Source of the DNA: Echinometra lucunter
Taxonomy: Eukaryota > Echinodermata > Echinoidea > Camarodonta > Echinometridae
Reading direction: 5' to 3'
DNA: 64,000 nt
Assembly (NCBI GenBank): GCA_029962745.1
Contig: CM057162.1
Coordinates: 18,561,408 to 18,625,407, forward strand
Shown here in pieces: positions 34,771 to 47,292 of this stretch. Position 1 is the first letter of the stretch. Each line of letters begins with the position of its first letter. A program made the position numbers and the translations under genes. Under the pieces are notes generated by a model. That model made no database searches and was not told the DNA's origin. It saw only the letters and a program-made list of their open reading frames with translations.

Positions 34771-36535
34771 TGCAGCTTTTCATGAATTTCACAGACCAAA
34801 ACTCCCTTGTCATTTGCATGCTTCTATTAGGAACATTCGAGAAGCATCCCGGTTATTAAATTCCATCATTACTCATGATTTAGAGAGAGAGAGGGGGGGG
34901 GGGGGGGGGGCGGAACCAAAAATGCTGCATGCACAGTGCTCGTGATTTTAATGTCTTCATTCGTATTCTAAATCTTTAAATGATGATTTTTTTTTATCTC
35001 GGTTAAGCCCGATACCGTCTCCCTCTTATTAACTGCCGATATTTCCAGTATGTACATTTCCAGTATATCGGTTAATCCCTCTGTTGTCTGCTATATCTAA
35101 TCCACTTACAGCTAAATACAAGACTTCAGTGGGGTGCGCAGACGTTCGAGAACGATACTCCTAGAAAATAGTCTAATCGTCGTTCTGCACTGTGGAATCG
35201 GTACTTTCCCTGACGGACGTGTAGTTCCATTCAGAGGTAGGTGGAATGTCATATTTCCTTATTAAAGACTTTTAAAAAGAACTTATTGCAGGCTTTCAGG
35301 ACAAAAAATGAATATATATTTGGCAGGTCCATTTTTTTTTTTATGAGGGAACATTAAAAAACATTCAAAAACATTCGAAAGCAAATTCTGAATTATGAAA
35401 AATGAACTGTTCATCGGGCCGGTTTAGAACTGACAAGGTCATGAGAAAACTTTGAATATTTTTAAAGATTTTGGAAGGCATAAAAAACTGTCAGATTTCT
35501 TTGCTTTAAGCGGCTCAGTAGCAAAGTAAAAGCAGAACTAACATGACTAAGATGTTGTGAAGTTTTTTTTCTTTTGTTTTGTTTTGTTTTTTCCTTCTGA
35601 AGTTGAATAATTATCAAGGAAACGGGAGGCGAAAATACTTTTGATGGCTGGGCCAGGCGGTCGAAAGTGTCTTTATAATTATGAATGGCGGACAATTTGT
35701 AGGTTTATTATATAAAAGAGACTGAAACCCTGGGGAAAACTAAAGCCTAAGACGTTTCACGGAAAAATTTATTTGAAACAACATAGGCCTGTGTTGAGCT
35801 CACAAAGAGACGAGCAACATCTTTAAAGATAATAGAGGAAATTCGAAATTTTGTATACAAAACATATTGAGAGTTGTCCACAAAAACCTGCAACCTTTCG
35901 AAGCAACACTGCCAATTTGAGGATCGCCATATATAAGTAAATCGAGACTTTTCAAGCTTTCATAACCTTCTCATTTCTATACCGATTTAGATGGAAATTT
36001 TTGAAATTGCCTCTCCCTATCCCCTCATTTCATTAAAATTGATTTTTCCTCAGGGTATATTCTTCTTTAGTCAGTGTTACGCCAATTTTCCTTTTGCTCC
36101 CCAAACTGTACGTGAACTTATCTCGCTCCTCATAGAATCGTATTTCGAATGTTTTACGTCAGTACGTAACAGACTCTGGTATAAAACAAAATATGGAAAG
36201 CTGTGATTGGCAAATATCCACTGGCTGTAGAGTAAGCTGCCATCAAATAAAAACTTGAGAAGATTTTAACGCCAACTTTTCTTTGCAAATAACCGCACTT
36301 TTAAACAAACGTCTTGTGTTTCTTTGTTATTTTTTGTGTTGCGATTCAGCGCTTGCTTGTTTGCTGCGAGAATTGAAGCTACGCAATAGATGAGAGTCAA
36401 ATCCTTTTATTGCCTGCCTCCTGATTTTCTCAAATGAAGAAAAATTGCCGCCAGAGGCATGCACTTTGCACTCGATATGATAGAAGTCCAAACTGAAAGA
36501 AAACAGTATACATGTAGTTCTGAAGCAGTATGGAT
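34771..36535. other. non-coding stretch, G run
   Basis: G18 run at 34893-34910 after a GA block. The rest is AT-rich with no supported feature. Confidence 0.45.
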
Positions 36536-36726
36536 TAAAGAGTGGAGATAATGAAATGGAGGAAGAGAAAAGCCATTGGATTGAGAGATTTTTGACATTA
36601 AGAGAAAAAGAATATGAAGAAAGAGAGACAGAAATGGCAAGATAGAGAGAAGAATGAAAGTAGGGAGGTGAGAAGATAACATACATGTATACATGTAAGA
36701 TACAACGGATCTAGGTGTATATACAC

Positions 36727-36765
<39 letters not shown>

Positions 36766-36815
36766 CCGAAGAAGGAAAGATATAAAGGATTGCAGAAAGG
36801 AGAGGAAGAAAGAGA
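36536..36815. repeat. purine-rich tract with (GA)n
   Basis: Purine-rich on the + strand, with a clean (GA)n block at 36731-36762. Minus-strand Ser/Leu-rich frames (36327-36847) are its translation. Confidence 0.85.
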
Positions 36816-37934
36816 ATGAAGAGGCAATATCGTGTCCTCGAATGCATTACTTTCTCAGATTTGAGGGTAAATTACTCCATACATTGCATAAAAGCAAACA
36901 TTACTCTATGCACGTGCAGTATGGCAGATGTTAGTAAGTACATGCATGTACCATCTCCACTGGTATAGCCAGTCTTGTTGAACAGGGCCGTGTGGGGTGG
37001 GGATGAACAGAGAATGAACTGCCACACGCGCACCAACACGCACCCCTCTTGGGTAGGTGGGGGTAGGGTTAGGATTGTTTCCCCATCGTGTCATTGCGTA
37101 TGCTTGGGTGTGAATGCGAGTATGCGTTTATTTGATATGCACCACCACGCAGATCATTTTGGCAGCTTAAAAATTAAGAACTTGACCCCCAATATCGTGG
37201 ATGATGCCTTTTCAACCTTTTCGGCGGGGAGGGGGGGGGGGGGGGGAGTTGGGCGGGGGGGGGGTTGGGCTTGGCCCTTAACCCATACCCTTCTCCGGCT
37301 TCGCCTATGTCTGTCTGATGATCTGAACATCATTGGCAAACACTGCACGTGTGCCATGCCCTATAATGTTCTCTCCCTCCATTTACTTTATCGATCTTTT
37401 ATGAATTTATGGATATGGTGCAGAAGTTCTTTCACCTCAATTGTAGGGGCGCTGCTATAAGCGATGGGTGAAGATGGGATGTAGCCGCACCTCTGCACGA
37501 TATAATTTTAAAATTTCTGCAGCATGGAGTCAGCCTACAAAAAAAAAAAAATGACTGTCATATTGATCTACTGACAATTTGAGGAATTACGATCAATGTA
37601 ACCAATATTGCCCTTTGTGGCAACTTTGACAATCTGCTATGTTCTGTTTTTATGTCTTGTTGCGAAGTGGTGAGCCAACTCTCCTCAATTCTGCTTTTAA
37701 CCTGTCCCTAACGTTATATTCAAAGTGGCGTAGCGATACCCCCGATCAAAACGGTCCGCCGACGCCTCCGTCTTAATACATCTCCTGTGCCTCGATGGCC
37801 CCCAGAGTCTGTTTGTCATTTCCATACAGGGCAGCCACTAGGTTTACTATAATTATGTACTAGATTCGCTGTTTTTTCACCTGGATAACGTCATGTAATG
37901 CCCTACAGGCTGCAGTGTTAGGCAAAGACATACC
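36816..37934. other. non-coding stretch with G runs
   Basis: G-rich block at 37226-37270. AGTGGCGTAGCGATACCCC at 37722 resembles a hAT end but has no partner. The 161-codon frame at 36975-37460 crosses the G-rich block and shows no domain. Confidence 0.45.
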
Positions 37935-38124
37935 CAGGTTGGTTTTGCAAATGGCGGAATTCAGTCATAGATATGTTGATAATAACATCTTATATTTCAA
38001 AACCTTTACATTCCTCATGTTCCTGGCGGTTTATTTATCCTTTTGAACATCTTTATTCAACACAGATATCAAAATTCAACACTTTATCAATTCAAACCTC
38101 CACATTGTTACCGAATCCCTTTAA
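37935..38124 (+). repeat. dispersed repeat family R1, copy 2
   Basis: Second copy of the sequence at 370-555, same strand, about 37.5 kb away. Shared blocks are GGTTGGTTTTGCAAATGG, the TTTATTTATCCTT..GAACATCTTTAT block, ATCAAAATTCAAC and CCCTTTAAA. Confidence 0.7.
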
Positions 38125-39005
38125 AGTACATGTGATTACAGAAAATGGAGATGTAGGGGCGGAGAAAATGATCTGCAATACTGTGATTAATTTTAACACG
38201 TTTAATTTCCGCTGGGAGTAAGGATGAAAAGTGAGGTGAGGGAAATGAGATTGAAGGATGACAGAAACACACCGGGAAAAAGGGTATCCTATCTCGTTTG
38301 AAGTAGTCTAGTTCTGGACCGTATTCATTTATCTCTCTCCACCTCTCTGTTACCCGTGCCCTCTGTGCGTCCGGCCAGCGTTCAGTGCGAAGGCCACTGA
38401 TTCACTCTCCCCGCAAATGCACCTTCCTCGAGTGAGTGGACGTCACGCCATAAACGCTGATTCGCATAAATAGGAATTGGCTATGGTATATGATGTACAT
38501 ATTATGTGCATGCACGGGTTAGGAAAAAAAAATAACTACATACGTCCAGATCTAGACTACGTTTGAAGTCGAGAGGATTTAATCATGAGTATGACGAGGA
38601 AGAGGCTTTAAAAGAGGCAAGGTAGAGCCAGAGATCATAAGGATCATTTTGTAGAAATATCCATCTTCGATGATTCCAGACTGGCGCACCTTGGATTTCT
38701 GATTTGTGTTGATTGAAATTTTAAAGAATTTATTACGTGGCAGATAATCATGAACGTGAAGTGTACTATTCGTTTATGCATTAAGTTTAGTTTGTGTGTG
38801 TGGTGGTGGTGGGGGGGGGGGGTGTATTCGAATTCTGAAATATTAACTTTAATTCATGACAAAGAAATAAAAAGATAAGAACTTAAGAAGATATAAGGAA
38901 GAGACGAAATTAATTTGAAAGGAATTGTGAGATGTTATGGCGTTCAACCTGTATTCGTGCACTCATAAATTTATTATTTTAAAGCCAAATGAAGGGAATT
39001 CAATT
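38125..39005. other. non-coding stretch, nothing recognised
   Basis: (GT)n and G12 at 38795-38822. No gene signal. Confidence 0.45.
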
Positions 39006-39009
39006 TAAA

Positions 39010-39184
39010 CACTCTCAAAACAGTTGGTATAATGGTTAAATATATGAACCTACCAACCTGCTAACAGCTGGTTTAAAAAAAAAATCCACAAATATTTGAC
39101 TTGCAAGATTTGTTAACCAGCAGTTGGTAGGTTCATATTTTAACCAACCTATAAAAGATTTTTTATTCAACTGCTCTGAGAGTG
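39010..39184. mobile_element. foldback MITE, family M1 variant (CACTCTCA ends)
   Basis: CACTCTCAAAACAGTTGG.. on the left and ..CAACTGCTCTGAGAGTG on the right are inverted. Arms include GGTTAAATATATGAACCTACCAAC and its complement. It shares the CACTCTC ends with the copy at 61223-61913. No TA pair is present at the flanks. Confidence 0.75.
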
Positions 39185-41590
39185 CAGAAAGCCATCGAAA
39201 TTAATTCATTTGATATTTTATTCCTTTATTTCTTCTGGTAAAAAAAAACAATCGCGCATCCATTTTAGTGAGGGGTCACTCTACGTCCCCATTTTTTTTG
39301 AAGGACCTGACAGAAGAAAGAAAGAGTTTTGTTGAGAGAACAGGGGTACCCTTCCGTATACGTCAAGCGTCAGTTGCTTACATGCACTGACATTGTTCCC
39401 ACATCGCTGGCAGTATCATGATTGTGTGACCCGTATTCAGTTATATCATACAGTGCGATGGGGGGAAAACCGAACATAAACAATAGCCAGTCATTTACCA
39501 AAATAATAAAACTTGTTTAAATAAATTGGAATAGGAAATAAATGTTTGAATATTCGCACTGTTCCCAAAGGATATTTTGATTGTTGAACTCTTTGCAAAA
39601 ACGCTATCGCTATCAATACTGGATGTCATCCCTTTCTCTCCCCACTCCCCCTCATTGACTGATTGTTTCAATAATATGTTACGAAAGTAAAGGTATAATA
39701 CAATACAAAAATAATATACAAATACAAAACGTCAGCACGTTATGTTTTGAATATCATGCAGAGAAAATGACCTTTTGAGTCTTTTCCTCTCACTCTATCT
39801 TGCTCTAAAAGAAAAACACATCCGTCATTCTGTCCCATTTCTCCTTCGTTCTGATCCATATTTCCATTTTTCAAAAAGTTATGTTTATTTTTTTAAAGCA
39901 TAACGGTGTCTGAGAGGCATCCTTCCGTAATTCCTGAAATTCCCAGACTAAAGATTCAGTAGAATAAATACAGATTTGCCCTCAGATATTTTGGTGAGCC
40001 TATTTTCATTGTTGACTGCAAAGACTTGCATAAAGTTAATGAGCAGACCGTGCATAGATCACGCGATGAGAAATGGACGGTTAAATCAATGAATAATAAA
40101 ATGGATACTAGTATGTAGATTGAATAATGTAAAAGAGAGAAAGATAATGAAACCCCCCACCACGTACCCCCGTGAATAGTAAAAACGTAACGTATTTTGC
40201 ATATCAATGATACTTGGGAGGCATTCGTGGTCTGTCGTATTCCTAATTAAATCAGCAAAGTATTAGAGTTGTATTCCAAGTTTTCTTAACTACATGTTAT
40301 CGCAAAATAACCAAATACTTGTACTGGTTAATGTCAGTGATATTTTGTGTCTGAGACAATACTGAATACTGATCAATCAGGTAAAACGCTCTTCAAGGAA
40401 ACTGATGATGGTTTGATCGTGATTGACGTCAATTATGTGTCCTTATCAAGTTTATTCCTCATACTGTAATGCATGGTTGATCATGCGTGAGAATAATTGC
40501 CGCTACCTAATAATTAGACATGATTTTAAATAATACAGAATAGGATTCCTGAAACTAGTTTTTCTACCTTACGAGGATGCAGTGAAGTCTGCATTGTTTA
40601 AATGCGGATAAAAGTGCTTCGATGGGACACTTTATGGACAACGAATGTTTTGCAACTTTTTTTCAGTCTGGCGTACAGACGCAGATTTAATAAAGCAACT
40701 GTAAGCCTCATGCTCCTTCTGTCTAGTTATGGTGCTTGGGCATGAGTGATGGGCACTCCAGGAACATCTCCAAAGGAGGTCGTCAAGTTGATTGCTCGTT
40801 CTACCCAGCCCTCCATCTTTCATGGCCCTCATGCTGTTGCTCTATTGTCTCTTTATTGGACATTTTGATGTGTCTATGGCTGTTCAAGGAATACAGATTC
40901 ATCGGCATGGCTTCATAAAAGTCGGTTCTTAATTCGCTCTTTGAAGACCATTCTGTCTTCCATGCATGTTGTTTTTACGCATCACGCATGTTCTCCCGTT
41001 ATTACACAGTTTACGCCGCAGTGGCTTTTCATGGAAGACGGATTCATATGTGATCTATGTGTAACACATTGTATACATGAATATGAAGATGAATAATAAT
41101 CAGCAAGGAATACTTGGAAAGGGTATGGAGTACATGTAGCTACATGCCCCCTGTGATGCCTCCAGCAAGCAGACATAGCATTATCCGATAGAACGATGAT
41201 GAATTCTTAAGCAGAGATGCATTGTATTATTATAGAAAGGTTTCAATTATAGTACTATCCTCGGTAGATATGAGACTATCAGTCATAACTTTGTCAGAAT
41301 TCATAGGGTGTTTGCAAGTCAAAACTCGTTATTCACGCTTATTGTTACTATTCGTATTGTATTGAATCTTTGAGTGGTGTATGAGATGCATCGCCTTTTC
41401 ATAAGGGATAGGGGCGTGCTCTTAAAAACCGAGGGCGAAAAAATAGACGGCTAACATGAGGTGCATCGCCCTTTTATAGGGGCGTAGTTAGAGATAGAGG
41501 AATACCGAAGGAAAGGAGGGAAGGAATGAGATACCACTCTGGGCAACTTCCTTTCGATTATATTTTAATCAACTTTTAACCAACTTGTAA
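39185..41590. other. non-coding stretch, nothing firm
   Basis: No repeat end, RNA or exon supported. The minus frame at 40632-40832 is not recognisable. Confidence 0.4.
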
Positions 41591-41599
41591 TGGCGCATC

Positions 41600-42281
41600 G
41601 CCACCGGCCGCTTAAACGAATATGAACTGCGAAGCCAGACTAGTACAGAACACTACCACTTGCTCGGGGGGTTTGTAAAAGTGGTATACGGCTACGATGA
41701 CTTCTCAAGACGTTCATATCAGCGGAAGACCGCCCCCATTTTATGACCCTCTGATATTGTCGACTCTGGTCTGGCAGACTAAAAACCTAAACTAATAAAA
41801 ACGGTCTGCGCTCCAGGCTAGTGCAGAGCCGTGCCACTTGTCAGACTGGTCAATAAAATTGGTATAGGGTTACTCTAACTTCATAAAACGTTCACATCAG
41901 CGTAAGATTACCCCGTCGTAGTAACCTCGTTGACACTTACGATATTGTAGGCTCTATTCAAGGATGCTGTAATCTCGCAAGACTACAAATGACTAACAAC
42001 CTTCGGATTAAGTTCCAGACGAGTATAGGGCACATCCACTTCCCCGGCAGGTCACCGTACATGGTGGCTCAATTGATAGAGCGTCTGCATCATGGAAGGG
42101 AGGTTGTGGGTTCAATTCCCGGCCGAGTAATACCAAAGACTTACAAAAATGAGACCTTGTGCCTTCTAGCCAGGCGTTCGGCATATAAGAATGGAGAAGG
42201 GTAATAATGACAAATTATGTTATGCAGGTCCCACTGAAAGATTAGCTGATAGCCAAAATGGTAACCTCGGGTAAATAAGGC

Positions 42282-42326
<45 letters not shown>

Positions 42327-42650
42327 CATTATCATCATCATCATCATTATCATTATTATAAGTGGGATAGGGTTACCCTAACTTGGTAAAACGTTCACAT
42401 CAGCGTAAGATTACCCCCTTCGATTACCCCCGTTGACACTAGCGATATTGCAGGCTCTAATCAAGGATGCTCTAATCTCGCAAGGCTACAGAATGACAAA
42501 CAACCTTCTGATTAAATAAAGACGGTCTGCGTTCCAGACTAGTATAGGGCACATCCATCTCCGACAGGTCAGGTTGCCCTAATTTGGTAAGACGTTCACA
42601 TAAGCGTAAGATTACCTTATTTTATGACCTTCCTCGACATGGGGACGCTT
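41600..42650 (+). repeat. degenerate satellite-like tandem array, four units
   Basis: The phrase ACGTTCA(C/T)ATCAGCG(T/G)AAGA recurs at about 41710, 41888, 42391 and 42592 (ACGTTCACATAAGCG in the last). Between copies are AATAAAGACGGTCTGCG..CCAGACTAGT, GGGCACATCCA and GGTTACCCTAACTTGG blocks. Spacing is 178, 503 and 201 bases. The 503 gap contains a SINE of about 300 bases, leaving about 203, so the true period is about 180-205. The units are diverged. Confidence 0.75.
42059..42360 (+). mobile_element. tRNA-derived SINE with (ATT)n tail, inserted in the satellite
   Basis: A box TGGCTCAATTGATAGAGC (42065-42082) and B box GGTTCAATTCC (42109-42119) sit at tRNA spacing. The body runs through GCGTTCGGCATATAAGAATGG to TAAATAAGGCC, and ends in an (ATT)n microsatellite at 42284-42330 with ATC-type extension to 42360. 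The head looks tRNA-like, but no intact gene is present. Inserted between satellite units 2 and 3. Confidence 0.85.
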
Positions 42651-43746
42651 GACACCGACTAAGTGTGTGACCTAGAAAATGGCTTATTGGGGTCTGCTCA
42701 ATTTCAGTCGGGGTTAGTCCGGTGCTGTCTTACCAAGAAGAAGAGACATGCAACACATTAATGATTCCGGGGAATCGTCTCCAATGTCTCCTCAAATAGA
42801 GTCGGTGTTGATCAGAAGTTGGTATAGTTTGTTTGATAGCAGTCACAGGAAATCCGTAGACTATGTAATTAGCAGAAAAAAGGTGCACTGGGATTCACAC
42901 GTGAAAATGTTTCTCGGTCATCAGAAATAGGACGAAAAGGGGGAGAAAAAAATGGGCTCGCTAGAAGATTCCACTATTCTTCTAAACCCGAGTAAATTCC
43001 TTAAGATTAGATTCAAACATCTGAATGTGCCCTGACCACATTACCCGGGGGAATTTCCTGAAGTAGTCCGTTTACTTATACCGTGAACGTCTGTCTTCAA
43101 GCGCAATTTCTGAAATGACTCAAGATCATGAAGATAGCGGTTGAGAGGTTGAAATGAAAAAGCACTGTGGGTCTTTCCCTGTTGTTTGTGGGTTGGATCA
43201 TGTTATAGTATATCCCTCCTTGAATTCTTAAGGGGTAAATCGTTCGAGATAAATGCCGAGGGACGTTACCTCGACCACCGTCCACACTGGTATATTGCCA
43301 CGACCTTTGTCTCTAAATGACACTAAGACCACCTCATTCTCACTCGAAGTAAGTACCCGACGTACGAAGCGTCTGCCCAAGTGTCGGAATTAGGAAAAAA
43401 AAAAACATCGTCTTATCGCGTATTGTCTGAGGAGTCATATTACGGATTACTTCGTTTGGCAGCGGAGATTCACGCACGTAATAGTGAAATCAGTGATGCT
43501 TCATAGGCAAAGCGTAATCATGGTAATTCAGACCATTGTTTTAGAGTCTGTACATCAGTCAAAAAAAAAACGGAGTTATCCCTGATGCGGTTGTGCAGAG
43601 AGTGAATTCTCACTTCTGCCCATGCAGAGTGTTCGTTGACATGATTGATTTTGTCAGTAATTATTGGGAAACACTGACGTGAGTTTCATACGATGACCAT
43701 GTCCAAGTGGAAAGTTCGCTTAACACAACTGATTCTAATTTAGATG

Positions 43747-43777
<31 letters not shown>

Positions 43778-44710
43778 GGAGGGATAGCTGCTTATTATCA
43801 CTTGTAGAGTATTTGTTGAAAAGACAATAAATACTACAGGCTGTTCTCTGCTGAGGAGTCCAATTATGATAAAGGAGGAGGCCCACTTTTGTTAAAAATG
43901 CATTCCACAATTTATATTTCATTCGATGCTATGGTTATGAAGTTATTTGTCTTTCTGTGCCTTTTAACTGTTTAAAGAAAAGAGATGAATAACCTGAAAT
44001 AAAATAAAAATGAAAAGATACGAAATAGTAAGTACAGAGTAAACTGAAACGCTATTTCTGTATTCCCCCCCCCCCCTCGTTTAATTCAAACATTGATGCC
44101 TGATTTTAAAATGTAAAATATGAATAAAGCGGGCACCATGATTCTTCAATTTGCAATGTCTTCACCATGTGAGGAATTGGCTTATGACGCCGCATCTTCG
44201 TTCATTATGGGTTGATATTTGCCTTGCCCATGTCAACATGATTCATTTATTCTCCATTTTCCTGTCTAGTTTTGTTATTTTCATAACCCCCTTCTTGTTT
44301 TCCTCCAAATGTTCTGTGATGTAATGGTTCCCACGTCACAAACCCAAACGACGACCACCATTCTTCTCAATTGCCGTTTGCTTATGTAGTACGAGGGCTT
44401 CTCGTAAAACCATTGCCTTTTTGATGACGTCTATAAAACATGATATCATTATCATTAATCGGCTATTCGAGTAATCCCTCTCCATATACAGAAGTCATCT
44501 GTTTCGGTCAAGCCACAAAAGATGCGTAACCAAGATGCCGAAGAAGGTTTATATCCTCTCTTTTATTGATAATCCTTGAGCAGAATTAAAGTGGAAAAGG
44601 AGAATTGCGGAAATATAAATCGGACCTGGTTTCAACCCTTTTCGACGAAGGCGAAACGTTCAAACTGGAGCTATTTTGTCGCATAAAATTGCCCACCACA
44701 TCAAAGGTAC
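42651..44710. other. non-coding stretch, (GA)n and C run
   Basis: (GA)n at 43746-43772 and C11 at 44066-44076. No supported gene. Confidence 0.45.
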
Positions 44711-44718
44711 TCAAATTA

Positions 44719-44833
44719 CAGGGGAACCTCGTTATAAAAAACCCCTCCGGACCAATGAAATAACGTCTTTATATCGAGACCTTGTTATAACGAGAGTTTC
44801 TCATAACAGGTTCTTTATAACGAGGTTCCACTG
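44719..44833. mobile_element. 115-bp pogo/Tigger-like MITE, TSD TA
   Basis: Left CAGGGGAACCTCGTTATAA and right TTATAACGAGGTTCCACTG are inverted. TA flanks both sides (44717-44718 and 44834-44835). An internal pair CTTGTTATAACGAGAG/TTATATCGAGAC is also visible. CAGTGGAACCTCGTTATAA ends with a TA duplication are typical of the pogo/Tigger branch of Tc1/mariner. Confidence 0.85.
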
Positions 44834-46010
44834 TAGTAGAGTATATCTGATGTGATTTCTGTGAAACACTTAGTAAAGTGAAATATTTGCAAGTCAATAT
44901 GTGTTCATATCTTAGTAACACGCATGGGACATCAGGAGTGAGCAAAAACTAGGGACTTGTCAATGACTGCATTCCCATGATATTGGCTGTGTCGTTCAAG
45001 TCTGAAAAATTGGTCATACTAAACTTGCTAAACTTTGAGGCCCATTTGGATGATTGGTATTGGAGACACTCCTACGAGAGGGAATCTCATCCAGTCATTC
45101 TGCATAGTTTATAAAGGCGTACATTGGTCGTTAGGATCAGAAGAGGCACGGGAAGAAGAATTAAGTGATTATGCTTGCAGCATGTGGCCATTTTGGCAGG
45201 TTTTGTGTCTTCATTTGGGCTTTTTATTGCCTCGTTTTCCTTTTCTTGAGCCGTATCAATTCGTATTTCCGTCCTTTGTCAAACTTCTATTCTAATCTCA
45301 TTTATTCAGCTCCTCCCCCGGTCATATTTCTATTGTTTATTTAATTTATTCAGCTCCCCTGGTCAACCCTTCGGTTTTCTTTACCGCTTTTTATGTTGTT
45401 TGAGTGTCTCATTCTTTAACTTAAATGGTCACTTTGTCTTCCCGTGCATCTTTTTCAGCTTTCCTCTAGTTCCTTTTGCTCCTTTTTCCCTCTAGCCCTT
45501 GTAAGGATGGTAAATTTTGCAAAACAGTTTTGTTGTTTTGACCAATCTGACTTTCGCTCTGATAGTTACAGTAGACAAGCGTGCGACGGATAACTATTAA
45601 CCAATGGGGGAAAAATCGTAATGATTTTGCTTTGCTTAGTTTGATGAAGCAAAACTTTGATAAATGACTGTCGATTGGGATCCTCGTAAATTTGCATTCT
45701 TAGTCGTGATGTATCGGCAAATATAGGGCGAAATTCACAATAAATGGGGCGAAAAACCGCGTCTGATCAGTGTAATGGAGAAGCGGAGACAGGCACATCA
45801 CTTTATGTCCCTGTGGTACGTAACCTGTGTTCGGATGAGACATGAGCCTCGTTCACATTGGTAAGATATTCGTATCAAGTGAACAAATAATGCAGAATCG
45901 TTGTATTTGAAATCTTTCTGCGGGTTTGTTGGGAAAGTGTGGGATTTGTTTTCGTAACAAGTGTTGAAGAAGCCTCATCAGTCATGTCGGTATCGCAACT
46001 AGTGTTCCGA
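44834..46010. other. non-coding stretch, nothing recognised
   Basis: An 86-codon frame at 45035-45295 has ordinary composition but no splice or domain support. The rest is T-rich or featureless. Confidence 0.4.
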
Positions 46011-46014
46011 AGTG

Positions 46015-46195
46015 TGACTAATATTAGCCCAGTACTGACGAGTACCCATCATCATACTCCTGGATCGAGAGGGACAAGTGTGGTTGAGTACCTTGCCCGT
46101 GTATGTACGCAGAAAGCAGAATCGAACCAAGGACCTATCGCATGCAAGAAAGGAGCTTTTAGCAATATACCATATTGCTTACTCATCGTTTCTTT
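46015..46195 (-). mobile_element. tRNA-derived SINE, degenerate, minus strand
   Basis: On the minus strand TGGTATATTGCTAAAAGC (A-box-like) is followed by GGTTCGATTCT (B-box-like). The body is GGGCAAGGTACTCAACCACACTTGTCCCTCTCGA, given here only in part: GGGCAAGGTACTCAACCAC, then TCTCGATCCAGG and GATGGGTACTCG. The AAGGCACTTAACC..GGGTACC layout is typical of tRNA-type SINE bodies in marine animals. Confidence 0.65.
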
Positions 46196-46800
46196 TAGAG
46201 ATTAAGTCGAGGTATGCGTTTGAATGCAACACTGTTTCGTGAATTCAACCACCATCTTTCCCTTCTTTGATGGAACAAATAGCGTGCTAGTGGAACATCC
46301 TTCTGGTGCCTAAGTTTGAATTGTTTTGTTTATGTGTGAACGGGGTCGGCCAAAACCTTACACTGTCCAGATCATCACGATCACGCCAGGGAAATGTTAC
46401 TTTCCTTGATCATGCGATGGGAGCAACTCAGAAGGAAAAGCATCAAATCTCGAGTTTCAAGTGGTAAGCGAATCGAAGTAGTAATTGCAGGGAGTGGCAA
46501 GAAACGTGTCTCACCCGAACATTAGCTTTCGAACAAAAAGAATACCATTTGTGAAAAGAATATCGGCGGACTGATCACTGCATTTTCTCATTGCCATAAA
46601 CTTTATACAGGGGCTGTCTGGTTGCAGGAGGAAATGGGATACGACGTTTCCCCTTCAATATTGGTATGTTCGATTTGCTTCTCTATATACCATATTTACC
46701 CTCTCTTCCATCGTGTCCATGTTCGCTCTTGAGTGCTTTCATCATAGATTTTGTTTTCTTTGTTTACCAAAATGGTTAACCTAATTTTGTACATTTGTTT
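46196..46800. other. non-coding stretch, nothing recognised
   Basis: No repeat ends or exons supported. Confidence 0.4.
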
Positions 46801-46804
46801 TGGT

Positions 46805-47035
46805 GCTGTGATCTCTTTAATGTCTGGTACAGAGAACCGTCAATTGTAAGGGGCTGAGTTCTTATCCCTGCCAGAGTGCCTTGGTACACAGTCATTTGAC
46901 AAGGCATTGGTGCAGATTTGCCACACCGAACACAATAGAAGTGACTGGATACATTTTGGTGATGGGTGTTGTAGCCGAATCCGGGGCAGTAATTTTCCAA
47001 CTCTTTAGACTTCATTTCATGGTGTAATATGCCCT
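46805..47035 (+). mobile_element. possible decayed tRNA-derived SINE
   Basis: GGCTGAGTTCTTATCCCTGCC is a B-box-like string (GAGTTCTTATCC), followed by AGTGCCTTGG, ACAAGGCATTGG and TTTGCCACACC, which resemble SINE body phrases. It is more decayed than the other SINEs, and the A box is unclear. Confidence 0.4.
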
Positions 47036-47128
47036 TTCCATGAACAGAATAGTATTATTGGAGGAGAAGCGATGACACACTGATTTCTTCTTTCTTAGCA
47101 GTCGGGTGCAATGATCAGCCAAGTGGAG

Positions 47129-47292
47129 GTGTCGTTGTCGAGTGGTTTAAGGCGCTTGACTGGAGATGCGAAAACCGGGGGTTCGATCCCCGGCACGGCA
47201 CTTATGCCCTTGAGCACGGCATTTTATCTACATTGCCACTTTATCGTACACACATCAAAGCAATTATCGTGCTATAGGCATATTGAAAACAA
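47129..47292 (+). mobile_element. tRNA(Ser/Leu-like)-derived SINE with a well-kept tRNA head
   Basis: The first 73 bases (47129-47201) read like a class II tRNA gene. GTGTCGT at the start pairs with ACGGCAC at the end over seven bases with one G-U. TGTCGAGTGGTTTAAGGCG matches the A box and D arm, and GGGGGTTCGATCCCC makes the T arm with its B box. The anticodon arm is broken, so it is probably not a working tRNA. The body CTTATGCCCTTGAGCACGGC and TTATCTACATTGCC is SINE-like. A (TG)n block at 47295-47325 follows the body. Confidence 0.8.

Noticed and set aside
42059..42130. A possible true tRNA gene
   Set aside because: A and B boxes are present, but the acceptor stem does not close and the sequence continues into a SINE body with an (ATT)n tail.
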